Shown here piece after piece: positions 7,302 to 16,668 of a stretch of DNA of 17,877 bases. The position numbers and the translations under genes were made by a program. This DNA is from an uncultured Bacteroidales bacterium. GTDB taxonomy: Bacteria > Bacteroidota > Bacteroidia > Bacteroidales > Paludibacteraceae. The notes beneath the pieces are model-generated. The model saw only the letters and a program-made list of their open reading frames with translations, made no database searches and was not told where the DNA came from. The stretch lies in the NCBI GenBank assembly GCA_937916355.1, contig CALFTM010000107.1, positions 1 through 17,877 of the forward strand. Direction: 5' to 3'. Positions within the stretch are counted from its first letter, which is position 1. Each line of letters begins with the position of its first letter.

Positions 7302-8822
7302 ATGGAAAATTTGCAAAAAATCATACTCCTTCCCCACCTGAAACAAAGGTGTTGGGTAGTTACATACTTACTGCTTTGTTTGTGTACACTCCCTTGTTGT
7401 AAAGAGGATTTCACAACGGATGGTTCCAAGAGACTCTGTTACTCTGCCGACACAGTGAAGTTCGACACTGTCTTTTCTGATGTTCTCACACCTACTCGTA
7501 GAATCATGGTATATAACCCAACCGATGAACACATCCGCATAGAGGAGTGTGCCTTGCAAAATATTTCAGAATGCTTTCAAATCAACGTCAACGGAAGGAG
7601 CGGGACAACTTTCCAAAACATTGAAATCGAAGCAGGCGACAGCCTACATCTTTTTGTCCAACTACTCATTCCGGATGGAGGAAAGGAAAAACCTCTTCTC
7701 CTCGAAGATTTCATATCTTTCTCCTACAACGGGAACCAAGACCGTGTGATCCTTTCTGCGTATGGGCAGGATGTTGTACGCCTACCTCAAGACTCCATCC
7801 TTTCGGACACCGTCTGGAGCGCAAACAAACCTTTCCTCATCTATGACAACCTCGTCATTGCGGAAGGAGCGACCTTGACAATTGAGGCTGGGGTGAAAAT
7901 ATTCCTTCATGACAACGCCAACATCATTGTAAATGGAACAATCCTTTGCAATGGAGAGTTGGGGAGTCCGATCATTTTCAGAGGGGACAGAAACGACAAC
8001 ATCACCTCAACAACCTCTTACGACCAACTGGACAACCAATGGGGAGGAATACACATAACAAAAAGTAGTTATGGCAATAGGATAATGCACACCAACATCA
8101 GGAATGGGAACTTCGGAATCAGAATCGACTCTGCAACCATCGACCCGGAGACTCCTCGTCTAATCATTGGCAACTCGCAAATACACAACGTAAATCAAAG
8201 TGCGCTAAGGGCATATAACGCCAATGTCTACGCCTACAATTCATTGTTCACCTGTGCTGGGAATGGTTGTGTAGTGCTGGAAGGTGGTGACTACTTATTC
8301 AATCATTGCACCATGGCAGACTACACAAGGGGTGCTGGACAGTATGCTTTTGCGGTGGTTTTAGCAGACAAGGAACTCTATTCCGATGGCTCACAACTTT
8401 CTCCCCTCCTCGCCCATTTCAACAACTGTCTGATCTATGGCCCGATAAAAAACGAGCTATATTTTGAATATGAAGAGTTGACCGACAGTTATAACTTCCA
8501 TTTCAACCACTGCCTCATCAAGTATGACGGATATCAAGAGGAGGTCTTATATGAAAAATATTTCAACCAACCATTATGGAATGAGTCTCCTCATTTCAAA
8601 GAGGTCAACACCACCGAAAGAAAATATGATTTTCACATCGACTCACTTTCTGCCGCAAAATTCAAAGGAGACAAAGCGGTTCTTGCGCTCTACCCGGAAT
8701 GCCTAACCGACAAAGATGGGCAAACAAGGGAGAACGACTCTCTGCCAGACATCGGTGCTTACCAATGGGTACAAACGATTGTAGAGGAAGAGGAAGAGGA
8801 AGAGGAAGAGGAAAATCCCTAA
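7302..8822 (+). CDS. Right-handed beta-helix lipoprotein with poly-Glu C-terminus (function unknown)
   Basis: This 506-residue exported protein has a hydrophobic signal (about 18-31) ending in a lipobox, LPC or PCC around residue 32. An N-terminal beta-rich region (about 45-165) contains GRSGTTFQNIEIEAGDSLHL. A central stretch (about 185-400) has the turn-rich pattern of a right-handed parallel beta-helix: ITIEAGVKIFLHDNANIIVNG-like rungs and repeated N-N-x-x-I and A-Y-N-S units. The protein ends in VEEEEEEEEEENP, encoded by a GAGGAA microsatellite. Similar lipoproteins are common in Bacteroidales, usually annotated only as beta-helix repeat proteins. It probably sits on the outer membrane; ligand or substrate cannot be inferred. 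The next gene encodes another exported protein 38 bases on, likely in the same transcript. Confidence 0.78.
   Translation: MENLQKIILLPHLKQRCWVVTYLLLCLCTLPCCKEDFTTDGSKRLCYSADTVKFDTVFSDVLTPTRRIMVYNPTDEHIRIEECALQNISECFQINVNGRSGTTFQNIEIEAGDSLHLFVQLLIPDGGKEKPLLLEDFISFSYNGNQDRVILSAYGQDVVRLPQDSILSDTVWSANKPFLIYDNLVIAEGATLTIEAGVKIFLHDNANIIVNGTILCNGELGSPIIFRGDRNDNITSTTSYDQLDNQWGGIHITKSSYGNRIMHTNIRNGNFGIRIDSATIDPETPRLIIGNSQIHNVNQSALRAYNANVYAYNSLFTCAGNGCVVLEGGDYLFNHCTMADYTRGAGQYAFAVVLADKELYSDGSQLSPLLAHFNNCLIYGPIKNELYFEYEELTDSYNFHFNHCLIKYDGYQEEVLYEKYFNQPLWNESPHFKEVNTTERKYDFHIDSLSAAKFKGDKAVLALYPECLTDKDGQTRENDSLPDIGAYQWVQTIVEEEEEEEEEENP
8784..8813 (+). repeat. (GAGGAA)5 microsatellite coding for Glu
   Basis: Five perfect copies of a 6-base unit in frame, giving ten consecutive Glu codons three codons before the stop. 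Unit gain or loss keeps the frame, so only tail length would change. Confidence 0.9.
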
Positions 8823-8860
8823 TAAATTTCTATTTAAAACCAATTTTATAAACATACAAA

Positions 8861-9895
8861 ATGAAAATTAAAATCTACCTGCTGATTATGACGACATTGA
8901 TCTGTGCGCAAAGCCTGAGCGCAGATGATATTTTAAGGGTCGTCAGCTACAACTTGGAGAATCTTTTTGACTACGAAAAGGATTCTGTTTCAGATGATGG
9001 CTCGTTCACCCCCGAAGGAGAACATCAATGGGACAAAAAGAAGTATTGGAGAAAACTCAACAACCTTTCGAGGGCAATCACAGCCGCTGGTGAATGGCAC
9101 ACACCCGCACTGATAGGTCTTTGTGAAGTAGAAAACGCCAGAGTGGTGAAAGACCTTCTCTACCACACCCAATTGAAAGAGTGCCACTACCATTTCGTTC
9201 ACAAAGATTCTCCCGACCGTAGAGGCGTAGATGTTGCATTAGCCTACCTGCCTAACCAATTCACGTTGCTCTCCAAAGAATTCATCCATGTGAAAATCGA
9301 GGGAGAAAAACCGACCAGAGACATTTTGTACGCATCGGGCAAACTCATCAACGGAGACACACTGCACGTCTTCGTCAACCATTGGCCTTCACGCTACGGA
9401 GGAGAATTGGAGTCAAAATGGAAACGAATCACCGCCGCTGAGATACTCCGTGAAAAAACCGACTCCCTCTTTACATTAAATGAAAAAACAAAAATCATCA
9501 TCATGGGGGACTTCAACGACTACCCTGACGATGAAAGTTTGCTTCAAGGCTTGTGTGCTGACGAACCGTTGAAAAATTCAAATAAAAATGTTATCTTTGA
9601 CCAGTTGTACAACCTTTGCTACCCCATCCATGAAATGGGCGAAGAGGGAAGCCATAAGTTTGGCGGCAAATGGGGAATGTTAGACCAACTGATTGTATCA
9701 GGTGCGCTGCTCCACCCCGGGGAGTCAACCTACACAAGTCCGGAAATGATGAATATCTGCAAAGAATCATTTCTTCTAAAAGAGAGTGCAACAGGTCCTT
9801 CTCCGAAGCGTTCATTCTTAGGAACATTCTTCGCTTACGGATTCAGCGACCATTTACCCGTGTTTGTCGATTTAATTATACGGAACGGAGAATAA
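8861..9895 (+). CDS. Exported endonuclease/exonuclease/phosphatase-family protein
   Basis: A 344-residue protein with a cleavable signal peptide (about 1-21, ending SLSA). The metal-dependent endonuclease/exonuclease/phosphatase fold is shown by SYNLENLFDY (about 29-38), LCEVEN with Glu89, NHWPSR with His174, MGDFNDYPDD with Asp217 and Asn219, and a closing FSDHLPVF with the catalytic Asp-His pair (about 330). Relatives include DNase I-like nucleases and phosphodiesterases. The NHWPSR form with an export signal is typical of Bacteroidales secreted members, whose substrate (nucleic acid or phosphoester lipid) is unproven. It follows the beta-helix lipoprotein closely. Confidence 0.88.
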   Translation: MKIKIYLLIMTTLICAQSLSADDILRVVSYNLENLFDYEKDSVSDDGSFTPEGEHQWDKKKYWRKLNNLSRAITAAGEWHTPALIGLCEVENARVVKDLLYHTQLKECHYHFVHKDSPDRRGVDVALAYLPNQFTLLSKEFIHVKIEGEKPTRDILYASGKLINGDTLHVFVNHWPSRYGGELESKWKRITAAEILREKTDSLFTLNEKTKIIIMGDFNDYPDDESLLQGLCADEPLKNSNKNVIFDQLYNLCYPIHEMGEEGSHKFGGKWGMLDQLIVSGALLHPGESTYTSPEMMNICKESFLLKESATGPSPKRSFLGTFFAYGFSDHLPVFVDLIIRNGE

Positions 9896-9899
9896 TTTT

Positions 9900-9907
9900 T
9901 ACTTTCG
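9900..9907 (+). promoter_or_regulatory. Possible -7 box before the sensor kinase
   Basis: TACTTTCG differs from TAnnTTTG by one base and sits in the 58-base gap ahead of the kinase ATG. No good -33 element is seen. It may give the two-component genes independent expression from the exported-protein pair. Confidence 0.25.
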
Positions 9908-9953
9908 CAAAAATTTCAAACGCAAAATTACTAACGAAAAAAATTTTTCAACC

Positions 9954-11087
9954 ATGACAAAAAAATTCAAATACATACCGATTCTACATCTCATATTCTG
10001 GGCGATGTATATGTTCTCACCCCTAATATTCCTTCGTGGAAAAATGGAGATGGATGAAATCATGCTCTTAAGACATATCACATCGACAATCGGCTTGATA
10101 TTCATTTTTTATTTGAACCACTTTTTCGTGGTGAAAAAATACCTGACCAAGAGTGGAATGAAATACTTTGGCATCATCAATCTTTGCGCCATAGTTTTAT
10201 GCTGTTGCATGAACCTTTTTGTCAGGGACATGACCCAATACTCTCTGGAAGCCAATAAAATGGAACGTGTCTTAGAAGAACAGGGGGCAATGGGCTACAA
10301 CATTAAATTAGACCCAAAGAAAAAAGAGGCTATCATTCTGAAGAAATGCGAAAAACGTAAGGATATGACTCCTCGATATTTATTCTACAATGTCTTCACC
10401 TGTGTCTGTATCATTGGCGTATCTGTCGCACTCCACTCTGTGGAGAACCTCTACATATCGGAGGAAAAAAGAAAAGAAGAGCAAAGAGCCCGTACCGAGG
10501 CTGAGTTGAAAAATCTAAAAAGTCAGCTCAACCCTCACTTTTTGTTCAACACCCTCAACAACATCTACGCACTAATCGCCATCAGTCAAGAGAAGTCACA
10601 AGAGGCGGTCATGGACCTCAGCAAGATGCTGCGCTACGTCCTTTATGAGTCGGAAGCGAAAGAACTTCCAATCAACAAAGAGATCAACTTCATTGAAAAT
10701 TATGTGAAACTCATGAAGCTGAGACTGTCCAATAAAGTGGAGGTGAAAATCCACACGGACATCTCCCAAAATCCCAACATCAATATCGCACCTCTGCTCT
10801 TCATCACCTTCATCGAAAATGCCTTCAAGCATGGTGTGTCGACACAAGGGAAATCCTTCATCAATTTCTCCATCGTCACCACTTCTCCTACTACAATAGA
10901 ATGTAGATTGGAAAATAGCTACTTCCCGAAAAGTGAAGAACACGACAAGAGCGGTTCGGGAATCGGAATGGAGAACCTGAAAAGAAGGTTGGAGCTCATC
11001 TATCCCGATTGTCACACGCTCTCTTACGGAGTAGAAGAAAATGTCTATAAATCATTATTAACCATAAATTGTCAAAGTCATGTCTGA
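9954..11087 (+). CDS. LytS/YehU-type sensor histidine kinase
   Basis: This 377-residue membrane kinase has four predicted membrane segments (about 8-27, 39-60, 72-90, 143-164), with a charged loop between the third and fourth. A short coiled-coil linker rich in Glu and Arg (about 168-190) follows. The HisKA_5 phosphoacceptor motif is QLNPHFLFNTLNNIYALI with His195, and the HATPase domain contains PLLFITFIENAFKHG (N box) and a GSGIGMENLKRRL G box. Kinases of this type pair with LytTR-domain regulators. The next gene is such a regulator and overlaps the 3' end by 8 bases, so the two are translationally coupled. The signal is unknown. Confidence 0.92.
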   Translation: MTKKFKYIPILHLIFWAMYMFSPLIFLRGKMEMDEIMLLRHITSTIGLIFIFYLNHFFVVKKYLTKSGMKYFGIINLCAIVLCCCMNLFVRDMTQYSLEANKMERVLEEQGAMGYNIKLDPKKKEAIILKKCEKRKDMTPRYLFYNVFTCVCIIGVSVALHSVENLYISEEKRKEEQRARTEAELKNLKSQLNPHFLFNTLNNIYALIAISQEKSQEAVMDLSKMLRYVLYESEAKELPINKEINFIENYVKLMKLRLSNKVEVKIHTDISQNPNINIAPLLFITFIENAFKHGVSTQGKSFINFSIVTTSPTTIECRLENSYFPKSEEHDKSGSGIGMENLKRRLELIYPDCHTLSYGVEENVYKSLLTINCQSHV

Positions 11088-11871
11088 ATCTAAAATTATA
11101 ACCTGCGCCATCATCGATGATGAGCCATTGGCTTTAGGCTTGATCGAAAGTTATGTGAATAAGACCCCATTCCTGAAATTGGTGGGAAAGTATGAAAGTG
11201 CGTTGGATGCAATGCAAGATATAAGCAAAGATCCTCCACAACTGATTTTTTTGGACATCCAAATGCCAGAAGTGAACGGCTTGGAATTTTCTAAAATCAT
11301 TCAGAACAAAACCAAAATAATCTTCACAACTGCGTTTCAACAATATGCGTTGGACGGATATAAGGTGAACGCCATGGACTACCTTTTGAAACCCATTGCA
11401 TACCCCGACTTCCTTCAGGCGGCACAAAAAGCGTTGGAATGGTACGAAATGGTAGACAACAGCCAAACAGCACCAAGCATGGGAGAAACAGTTTCCGAAA
11501 ATGAGGGAATCTCTCTGGTTACATCAAATGAGACTAAAAAGCAAAGCATTTTCGTAAAATCGGATTACAAACTTGTGCAAATTGATTTGGATAAAATCAC
11601 CTATATTGAAGGTCTGAAAGATTATGTGAAGTTTTATGTGGAGGACGAAACCTATCCAATATTGTCTCTTCTCAGCATGAAGTCGCTGGAAAACGTTCTT
11701 CCTGCCGACCGCTTCATACGTGTGCACCGCTCTTTCATCGTACAACCGAGAAAAATTAAAGTGATCGAGCGCAACCGAATCGTCTTCGGGAAAGAGTACA
11801 TTCCGATTTCAGAGTCTTACAAGGATGCTTTCCAAGAATTCCTCAACAAATATTCTATTTTAAACGCTTAA
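11080..11871 (+). CDS. LytTR-family response regulator
   Basis: A 263-residue protein with an N-terminal receiver domain (about 7-125): acidic pocket IIDDEP, phosphoacceptor Asp59 in LIFLDIQMPEVNG, conserved Thr in IIFTTAF and Lys in YLLKPI. A Ser/Glu-rich linker leads to a C-terminal LytTR DNA-binding domain (about 155-260), seen in FVKSDYKLVQIDLDKI, YIEGLKDYVKFY and RFIRVHRSFIV. It overlaps the kinase gene and forms a two-component system with it. Regulated targets cannot be read here; the adjacent FAD-dependent enzyme may simply be co-transcribed. Confidence 0.93.
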   Translation: MSESKIITCAIIDDEPLALGLIESYVNKTPFLKLVGKYESALDAMQDISKDPPQLIFLDIQMPEVNGLEFSKIIQNKTKIIFTTAFQQYALDGYKVNAMDYLLKPIAYPDFLQAAQKALEWYEMVDNSQTAPSMGETVSENEGISLVTSNETKKQSIFVKSDYKLVQIDLDKITYIEGLKDYVKFYVEDETYPILSLLSMKSLENVLPADRFIRVHRSFIVQPRKIKVIERNRIVFGKEYIPISESYKDAFQEFLNKYSILNA

Positions 11872-11887
11872 AAGAACCTTCAACATA

Positions 11888-13474
11888 ATGGCTGCTCACA
11901 AAAACATTCAATTGGTGGTAACTCCTAAGCAGGCTTCCGTCTTAAAGGAACTGAAAGGAGTGTTATGTACAAAAATCGGAGTGAAACCGTCGAGAATCGA
12001 CACGATTCAAATAGTAAAAAAATCAATCGACGCAAGAAAGAAGAACGACATAAAAGTCAATCTCACTCTAAATGTCTACACCGATGGAACTATCCCTGAG
12101 GTGGTGAAATACCCTTTTGAATACAAAAATGTGAGCAGCGAAAAACCGGTTGTCATCATTGGCGCGGGGCCTGCCGGATTATTTGCGGCATTGCGGTTGA
12201 TCGAACTGGGAAGAAAGCCGATCATCATTGAGAGAGGGAAAGAGGTGAGTGAAAGAAAAAAAGACATCGCCCTCCTCAACAGAAGAGAGGGGTTGAACCC
12301 AGAATCAAATTATTGTTTCGGTGAAGGGGGTGCAGGAACTTTCTCTGACGGGAAACTATTCACTCGCTCCAAAAAGAAAGGTGACTGCAGTCGGGTTTTG
12401 CTACATCTTCATGAGCATGGTGCGCAAGACTCCATCCTCTACGAGGCACACCCACACATTGGAACCGACAAACTACCAACCGTCATCAAAAACATCCGTG
12501 AAACCATCCTTTCTCATGGGGGAGAGATTCATTTTGAAACGAAAATGACTCGCCTTTTGATTGAAGATGACACCATAAAAGGCGTGGAATGTTCTGACGG
12601 ACGGACATTCGAGGCTTCCGAACTGATCTTAGCAACCGGACACTCCGCAAGAGACATCTACAAAATGTTACACGACCAAGGCATCGAATTAGAGAGCAAA
12701 GGTTTCGCCATGGGTGTCAGGGTTGAGCATCCGCAACATCTGATCGACCAAATACAATACCACAACAAAGAGGGACGTGGCGACTACCTTCCTGCCGCCG
12801 CCTACAATCTTGTGGCACAAGTCGAAAACAGAGGGGTCTACTCTTTCTGCATGTGCCCCGGAGGATTTATCGTTCCAGCCTCTACGGGTGAAAAAGAAAT
12901 CGTCGTAAATGGAATGTCTCCTGCCAACCGAAACTCTAAGTTCGCCAATTCTGGCATTGTTGTGGAAATCAGACCAGAAGACTTCACAGAAGGAGAACTT
13001 TCTGAATACAAAAAATATGGTGTCTTAGCCGGACTAAAATTCCAAGAGGATTATGAAAGACTATCATTCGAGAATGGAGTAGGAGAAAAAGCCATCGCCC
13101 CAGCCCAGAAATTGGCGGATTTCGTAAGAGGAAGAAAAACAGAGTTCATGCCGACGACCTCCTACCTTCCGGGATTGAAGATTTCAAACATCCACGAATG
13201 GATGCCCGACTTCATCTGCAGGCGTATGCAAGAGGGCTTCAAACTATTTGACAACAAGATGAAAGGCTTCCTCACCAACAATGCGACCATCATCGGAGTG
13301 GAGTCTCGAACCTCCTCCCCTATCCGCATTCCACGCGACCCTGAAACCCTCCAACACATCCGCATTAAAGGGCTCTACCCATGTGGAGAAGGGGCAGGCT
13401 ACGCTGGTGGCATCACATCATCTGCAGTAGACGGCGAACGCTGTGCGGAAGCGATTGCTGGGGTGTCTTGCTAA
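11888..13474 (+). CDS. FAD-dependent dehydrogenase, COG2509-type
   Basis: This 528-residue flavoprotein has an N-terminal alpha/beta extension of about 85 residues (LVVTPKQASVLKEL, RKKNDIKVNLTLNVYTDG). A Rossmann FAD-binding motif VVIIGAGPAGLFAA follows (Gly92, Gly94, Gly97), with IIERGKEVSERKKD after it and NYCFGEGGAGTFSDGKLFTR, the hallmark of this group. LATGHSARDIYKML and the C-terminal GLYPCGEGAGYAGGITSSAVDG complete the FAD site. The family is widespread in bacteria and often annotated only as an NAD(P)/FAD-dependent oxidoreductase; the substrate is not known. It starts 16 bases after the response regulator and ends just before a bidirectional terminator, so it is probably the last gene of that transcript. 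Confidence 0.9.
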   Translation: MAAHKNIQLVVTPKQASVLKELKGVLCTKIGVKPSRIDTIQIVKKSIDARKKNDIKVNLTLNVYTDGTIPEVVKYPFEYKNVSSEKPVVIIGAGPAGLFAALRLIELGRKPIIIERGKEVSERKKDIALLNRREGLNPESNYCFGEGGAGTFSDGKLFTRSKKKGDCSRVLLHLHEHGAQDSILYEAHPHIGTDKLPTVIKNIRETILSHGGEIHFETKMTRLLIEDDTIKGVECSDGRTFEASELILATGHSARDIYKMLHDQGIELESKGFAMGVRVEHPQHLIDQIQYHNKEGRGDYLPAAAYNLVAQVENRGVYSFCMCPGGFIVPASTGEKEIVVNGMSPANRNSKFANSGIVVEIRPEDFTEGELSEYKKYGVLAGLKFQEDYERLSFENGVGEKAIAPAQKLADFVRGRKTEFMPTTSYLPGLKISNIHEWMPDFICRRMQEGFKLFDNKMKGFLTNNATIIGVESRTSSPIRIPRDPETLQHIRIKGLYPCGEGAGYAGGITSSAVDGERCAEAIAGVSC

Positions 13475-13480
13475 AATAAT

Positions 13481-13519
13481 AAAACAACCGGCTTCCTTTT
13501 TCAGGAAGTCTTTTGTTTT
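13481..13519. terminator. Bidirectional intrinsic terminator between convergent genes
   Basis: CTTCCT (13492-13497) and AGGAAG (13503-13508) form the inner stem. The outer arms AAAACAA (13481-13487) and TTGTTTT (13513-13519) supply an A/T tract on either side, so it can act for the rightward FAD enzyme and the leftward hsdR. The hsdR stop codon directly abuts it. Confidence 0.75.
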
Positions 13520-16500
13520 TTATGCCATTCCATAACGTTGGTATACATACTGAAAAACCTTATCTCTGTATTGATAAATATTTTCATCAGAATAAGAGTC
13601 CGGCAAATTCTTCCAAAGATTTTCCGTGATGATTTCAATAATCTGAGAAGTCGTCTCCCTCTTTTCAAACGGTTGATTCATTGTGTCCAACAAGTCTTTG
13701 ATGCATTCCAACAAATCAATCGCCACTTTTTTTAGCTTCTTAATATCCTCTTTAGAAAGATCTTCCTTCATCAACACATCATACAAAGAAAGCTGTTCAT
13801 CATTTTCAAAGCCTTCACGGACATAACGCTTTTCTTCTTCCGTAAGTTGTTGCGAGAGTTGCATCAACTCCTCAAAGGTTTGCTCGATGGTTACCCTATT
13901 TTGCTCTTGGTTATATTCACGGATAATTTCTTGATACTTTTCGTAGAAATTGATGCGCCCAGGATTCTGAGATAACATTTGTGCGATACGCTCTTGCAAC
14001 AACTCTTGGATGTCTTTCAAAATTAAATTCTTCTCCTTACTCTTGGCAAACTCTCGTCTTAGTATATCGAAATTGATGCCACTGATATCAAACCGACGAG
14101 AGAGACCCGATTCTGCCGCAACGCTATCATCAATTTGCAGATGTTCATTTACTATCTCATTGATAGCCACACTCAAATCGGTAATGTCCGCATGTTTCCG
14201 CTTCTTCTGCAACTCCTTGTAAATCGCTTCGATGGCATCTTTTTGTTGCTTCATTTCCGCCGTAATGTCTTCACGGTCTAAATATTTCCACAGTCTCAGC
14301 AAGGTAGTGGCGTAGGTGCAATAAGTCTTTCTTGTCTCTGCCGTTTCACACATGGCATTTGCTGCTTTTTTCAGCAAATCCAACTTCATGAAATTATCTG
14401 CTTCTATCAGATTCTGCAATTCAAAATCATGTTCTTTCAAGAATGAAATAGCAGCCGCTATCGCCTCGTGTACATGCTTGATCAGTTCCTGTTTGTCTAT
14501 GGTAGGGTCATTACCGCCCTCGCCTCCTTCTGGATTGGCCGTATAGTCTGCCAACGCTTGACGAAGAGCCTTGACGATTCCAATATAATCAATAATTAAT
14601 CCATTGGTCTTTCCTTCTGCTACACGGTTGGCACGAGCGATGGTCTGCATCAACGTATGTGCTTTCATGGGCTTGTCAATGTACAAGCATGACAGTGTCT
14701 TTACATCAAAACCTGTAAGCCACATAGCACAAACAAACACTACCCTCAGTTTGTTGTCCTTATCCTTAAACTCCTTGTCAAGTTCCCGTTTCTCCATCTT
14801 TAGGCGATGTGGAGTGATATCCAATCCCCATTTCTGGAAAGTTTGTATTTCGTTCTGTTCTTGCGAAACCACCACCGCCATTTCCGTTTCCTGCATCCAC
14901 TTCAATTTACGCTTCAGTTCCTGCACTTCCTGTTGAGAAGTCGATTTGGAAATCTTCTTTTCCAAAGCAGTAATTTCCTGCTGCCAATATTCCTGTACAT
15001 ACTCATACATCCGTACACAAGTCACTTTGTTGTAACTTACCATCATGGCCTTGCCCGAAGTCCATAGGTCGCTATAATGGCGCACAAAGTCCTTGGCTAC
15101 GATACGCAAACGCTTCTTGGCCGTAAGCAGATGCACTTCCTTGGCAAACTCCCGTTCCAGTTTGGCTAATTGCGAAGCATCCATATCTCCAGCTTGTTCT
15201 AAAGCCGTTGCTATTTCTTCGTTAATTTCCGGGTTCTGCAAATCTTGCAATCTTTCACCTCGATTTTCATAATATAAGGGCACTGTTGCCTTATCTTCTA
15301 CAGCTCGCTTAAAATCATAAATACTTACATAGCCTCCAAATGTTCGGGCAGTAATATTGTCATTGGAAAGCAACGGTGTACCCGTAAATCCAATTCGATT
15401 AGCAGTAGGCAACAAGTGCATCAAGTTATCGGCAAAGATACCGTTCTGAGTGCGATGCGCCTCGTCACTGATTACCACGATGTCATGGTCTGGATAGATG
15501 GGTTCTGCATCAGGTTTGTTGAACTTCTGTATCAGCGAGAAGATGAACGAAGGGTTTCCTTTCAGCTTGGCTATCAAGTCTTCTCCGCTTTGGGCGATGA
15601 ACTTCGAGGACTTTACATTGCCTAACATACCGCAGTTCTCAAACGTATCGCTGATTTGCTTGTTCAGCTCTTCTCGGTCGGTCAATACTACAATGGTAGG
15701 CGAACCGGCAAACTTACGTCGAATCTTCTGTGCCAAGAACAACATGGAGTAACTCTTGCCACTACCTTGTGTATGCCAGAACACCCCTAATTTACCATTT
15801 ACATATTCACGGTTACGGTACATCTCCACCGCTTGATTCACCCCCATATACTGGTGGTTGCGGGCCATAATCTTAACTGTACGCCCATCCGAGTGGTCGT
15901 AAAGGATAAAGTTCTCCAACAAATCAAGGAAATTTTCTTTCTTACATATACCTCGCAACATGGTAGGGAGTTCAATACTTCCTGCTTCTGTCTCGTTCAG
16001 TCGTTTCCATTCGTGGAAGAATTCCCATTTCGAATCGATAGTACCAACCCTTGCTTCCAATCCGTTGCTGAATAGGATAAAAGCATTATGGTGGAACAAT
16101 TGCGGTATGGTGTCTAAATAGTCGCGATAGTTCTTATTGAACGCATCTACGACTTCCACATCGTGGTTCTTCAGTTCCATAAAGAGCAATGGAATACCAT
16201 TTACAAAACCTACAATATCGGCTCTTCTGCGGTACAATGCGCCATATACCCAAAGCTCTCTCACACATAAGAATTCATTCTTTCCGGGCGAAGCAAAGTC
16301 TATCACTTTGACCTTCACTTCTTCTGTTTCGCCATTCGGTTTGGTGCGGGTTACGGGTATGCCATCCTTGATGTACCGATACTTCTCCTCGTTGATTTGC
16401 ATCAACGTCTGGCTGCTCATACGTTCTCTCATCCACCCTACCGCTTCGGCCAACTGCTTCTCCTTCATCCACGGATTCAGATTCTTCAGTGCCTTGCAGA

Positions 16501-16666
16501 AATGACGCACAAGCAACACTTCTCGATAGTCCTTTCTGCCCAAGGTTCCGGTTTCACCAAGCACCTCTGCATCCCATGCCATCACACTGGTCCAACCGAG
16601 TTCGTTTTCCAACAAATCGGCTGCACTCTTCTGTATCAGTTGGTCTTCGCTGTAGTCTTTTGACAT
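13520..16666 (-). CDS. hsdR: Type I restriction enzyme R (motor/nuclease) subunit
   Basis: At 1048 residues this is full length for HsdR. The N-terminal nuclease domain has the PD-(D/E)XK residues Asp150 (RRRADIVGF) and Glu164-Leu-Lys166 (LLFMELKN). The superfamily 2 translocase follows: Walker A HTQGSGKS (298-305), DEAH (401-404), GFTGTP (426-431), and the later LTGFDVKTLSCLYIDKP and QTIARANRV motifs. A helical C-terminal region for assembly with HsdM/HsdS covers roughly 750-1048. The enzyme translocates DNA past an unmodified target and cuts at a distance. No frameshift or missing catalytic residue was seen, so the gene looks functional. It starts 2 bases after the preceding small gene stops, suggesting translational coupling. 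HsdM is outside the window. Confidence 0.95.
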   Translation of the reverse strand: MSKDYSEDQLIQKSAADLLENELGWTSVMAWDAEVLGETGTLGRKDYREVLLVRHFCKALKNLNPWMKEKQLAEAVGWMRERMSSQTLMQINEEKYRYIKDGIPVTRTKPNGETEEVKVKVIDFASPGKNEFLCVRELWVYGALYRRRADIVGFVNGIPLLFMELKNHDVEVVDAFNKNYRDYLDTIPQLFHHNAFILFSNGLEARVGTIDSKWEFFHEWKRLNETEAGSIELPTMLRGICKKENFLDLLENFILYDHSDGRTVKIMARNHQYMGVNQAVEMYRNREYVNGKLGVFWHTQGSGKSYSMLFLAQKIRRKFAGSPTIVVLTDREELNKQISDTFENCGMLGNVKSSKFIAQSGEDLIAKLKGNPSFIFSLIQKFNKPDAEPIYPDHDIVVISDEAHRTQNGIFADNLMHLLPTANRIGFTGTPLLSNDNITARTFGGYVSIYDFKRAVEDKATVPLYYENRGERLQDLQNPEINEEIATALEQAGDMDASQLAKLEREFAKEVHLLTAKKRLRIVAKDFVRHYSDLWTSGKAMMVSYNKVTCVRMYEYVQEYWQQEITALEKKISKSTSQQEVQELKRKLKWMQETEMAVVVSQEQNEIQTFQKWGLDITPHRLKMEKRELDKEFKDKDNKLRVVFVCAMWLTGFDVKTLSCLYIDKPMKAHTLMQTIARANRVAEGKTNGLIIDYIGIVKALRQALADYTANPEGGEGGNDPTIDKQELIKHVHEAIAAAISFLKEHDFELQNLIEADNFMKLDLLKKAANAMCETAETRKTYCTYATTLLRLWKYLDREDITAEMKQQKDAIEAIYKELQKKRKHADITDLSVAINEIVNEHLQIDDSVAAESGLSRRFDISGINFDILRREFAKSKEKNLILKDIQELLQERIAQMLSQNPGRINFYEKYQEIIREYNQEQNRVTIEQTFEELMQLSQQLTEEEKRYVREGFENDEQLSLYDVLMKEDLSKEDIKKLKKVAIDLLECIKDLLDTMNQPFEKRETTSQIIEIITENLWKNLPDSYSDENIYQYRDKVFQYVYQRYGMA

Positions 16667-16668
16667 AA

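Noticed and set aside
10596..11015. A 139-codon minus-strand frame opposite the sensor kinase
   Set aside because: Antisense to the HATPase region of a clear kinase; no independent evidence.
16137..16505. A 122-codon plus-strand frame opposite hsdR
   Set aside because: It lies antisense to the conserved nuclease domain of hsdR; composition follows from the opposite strand.
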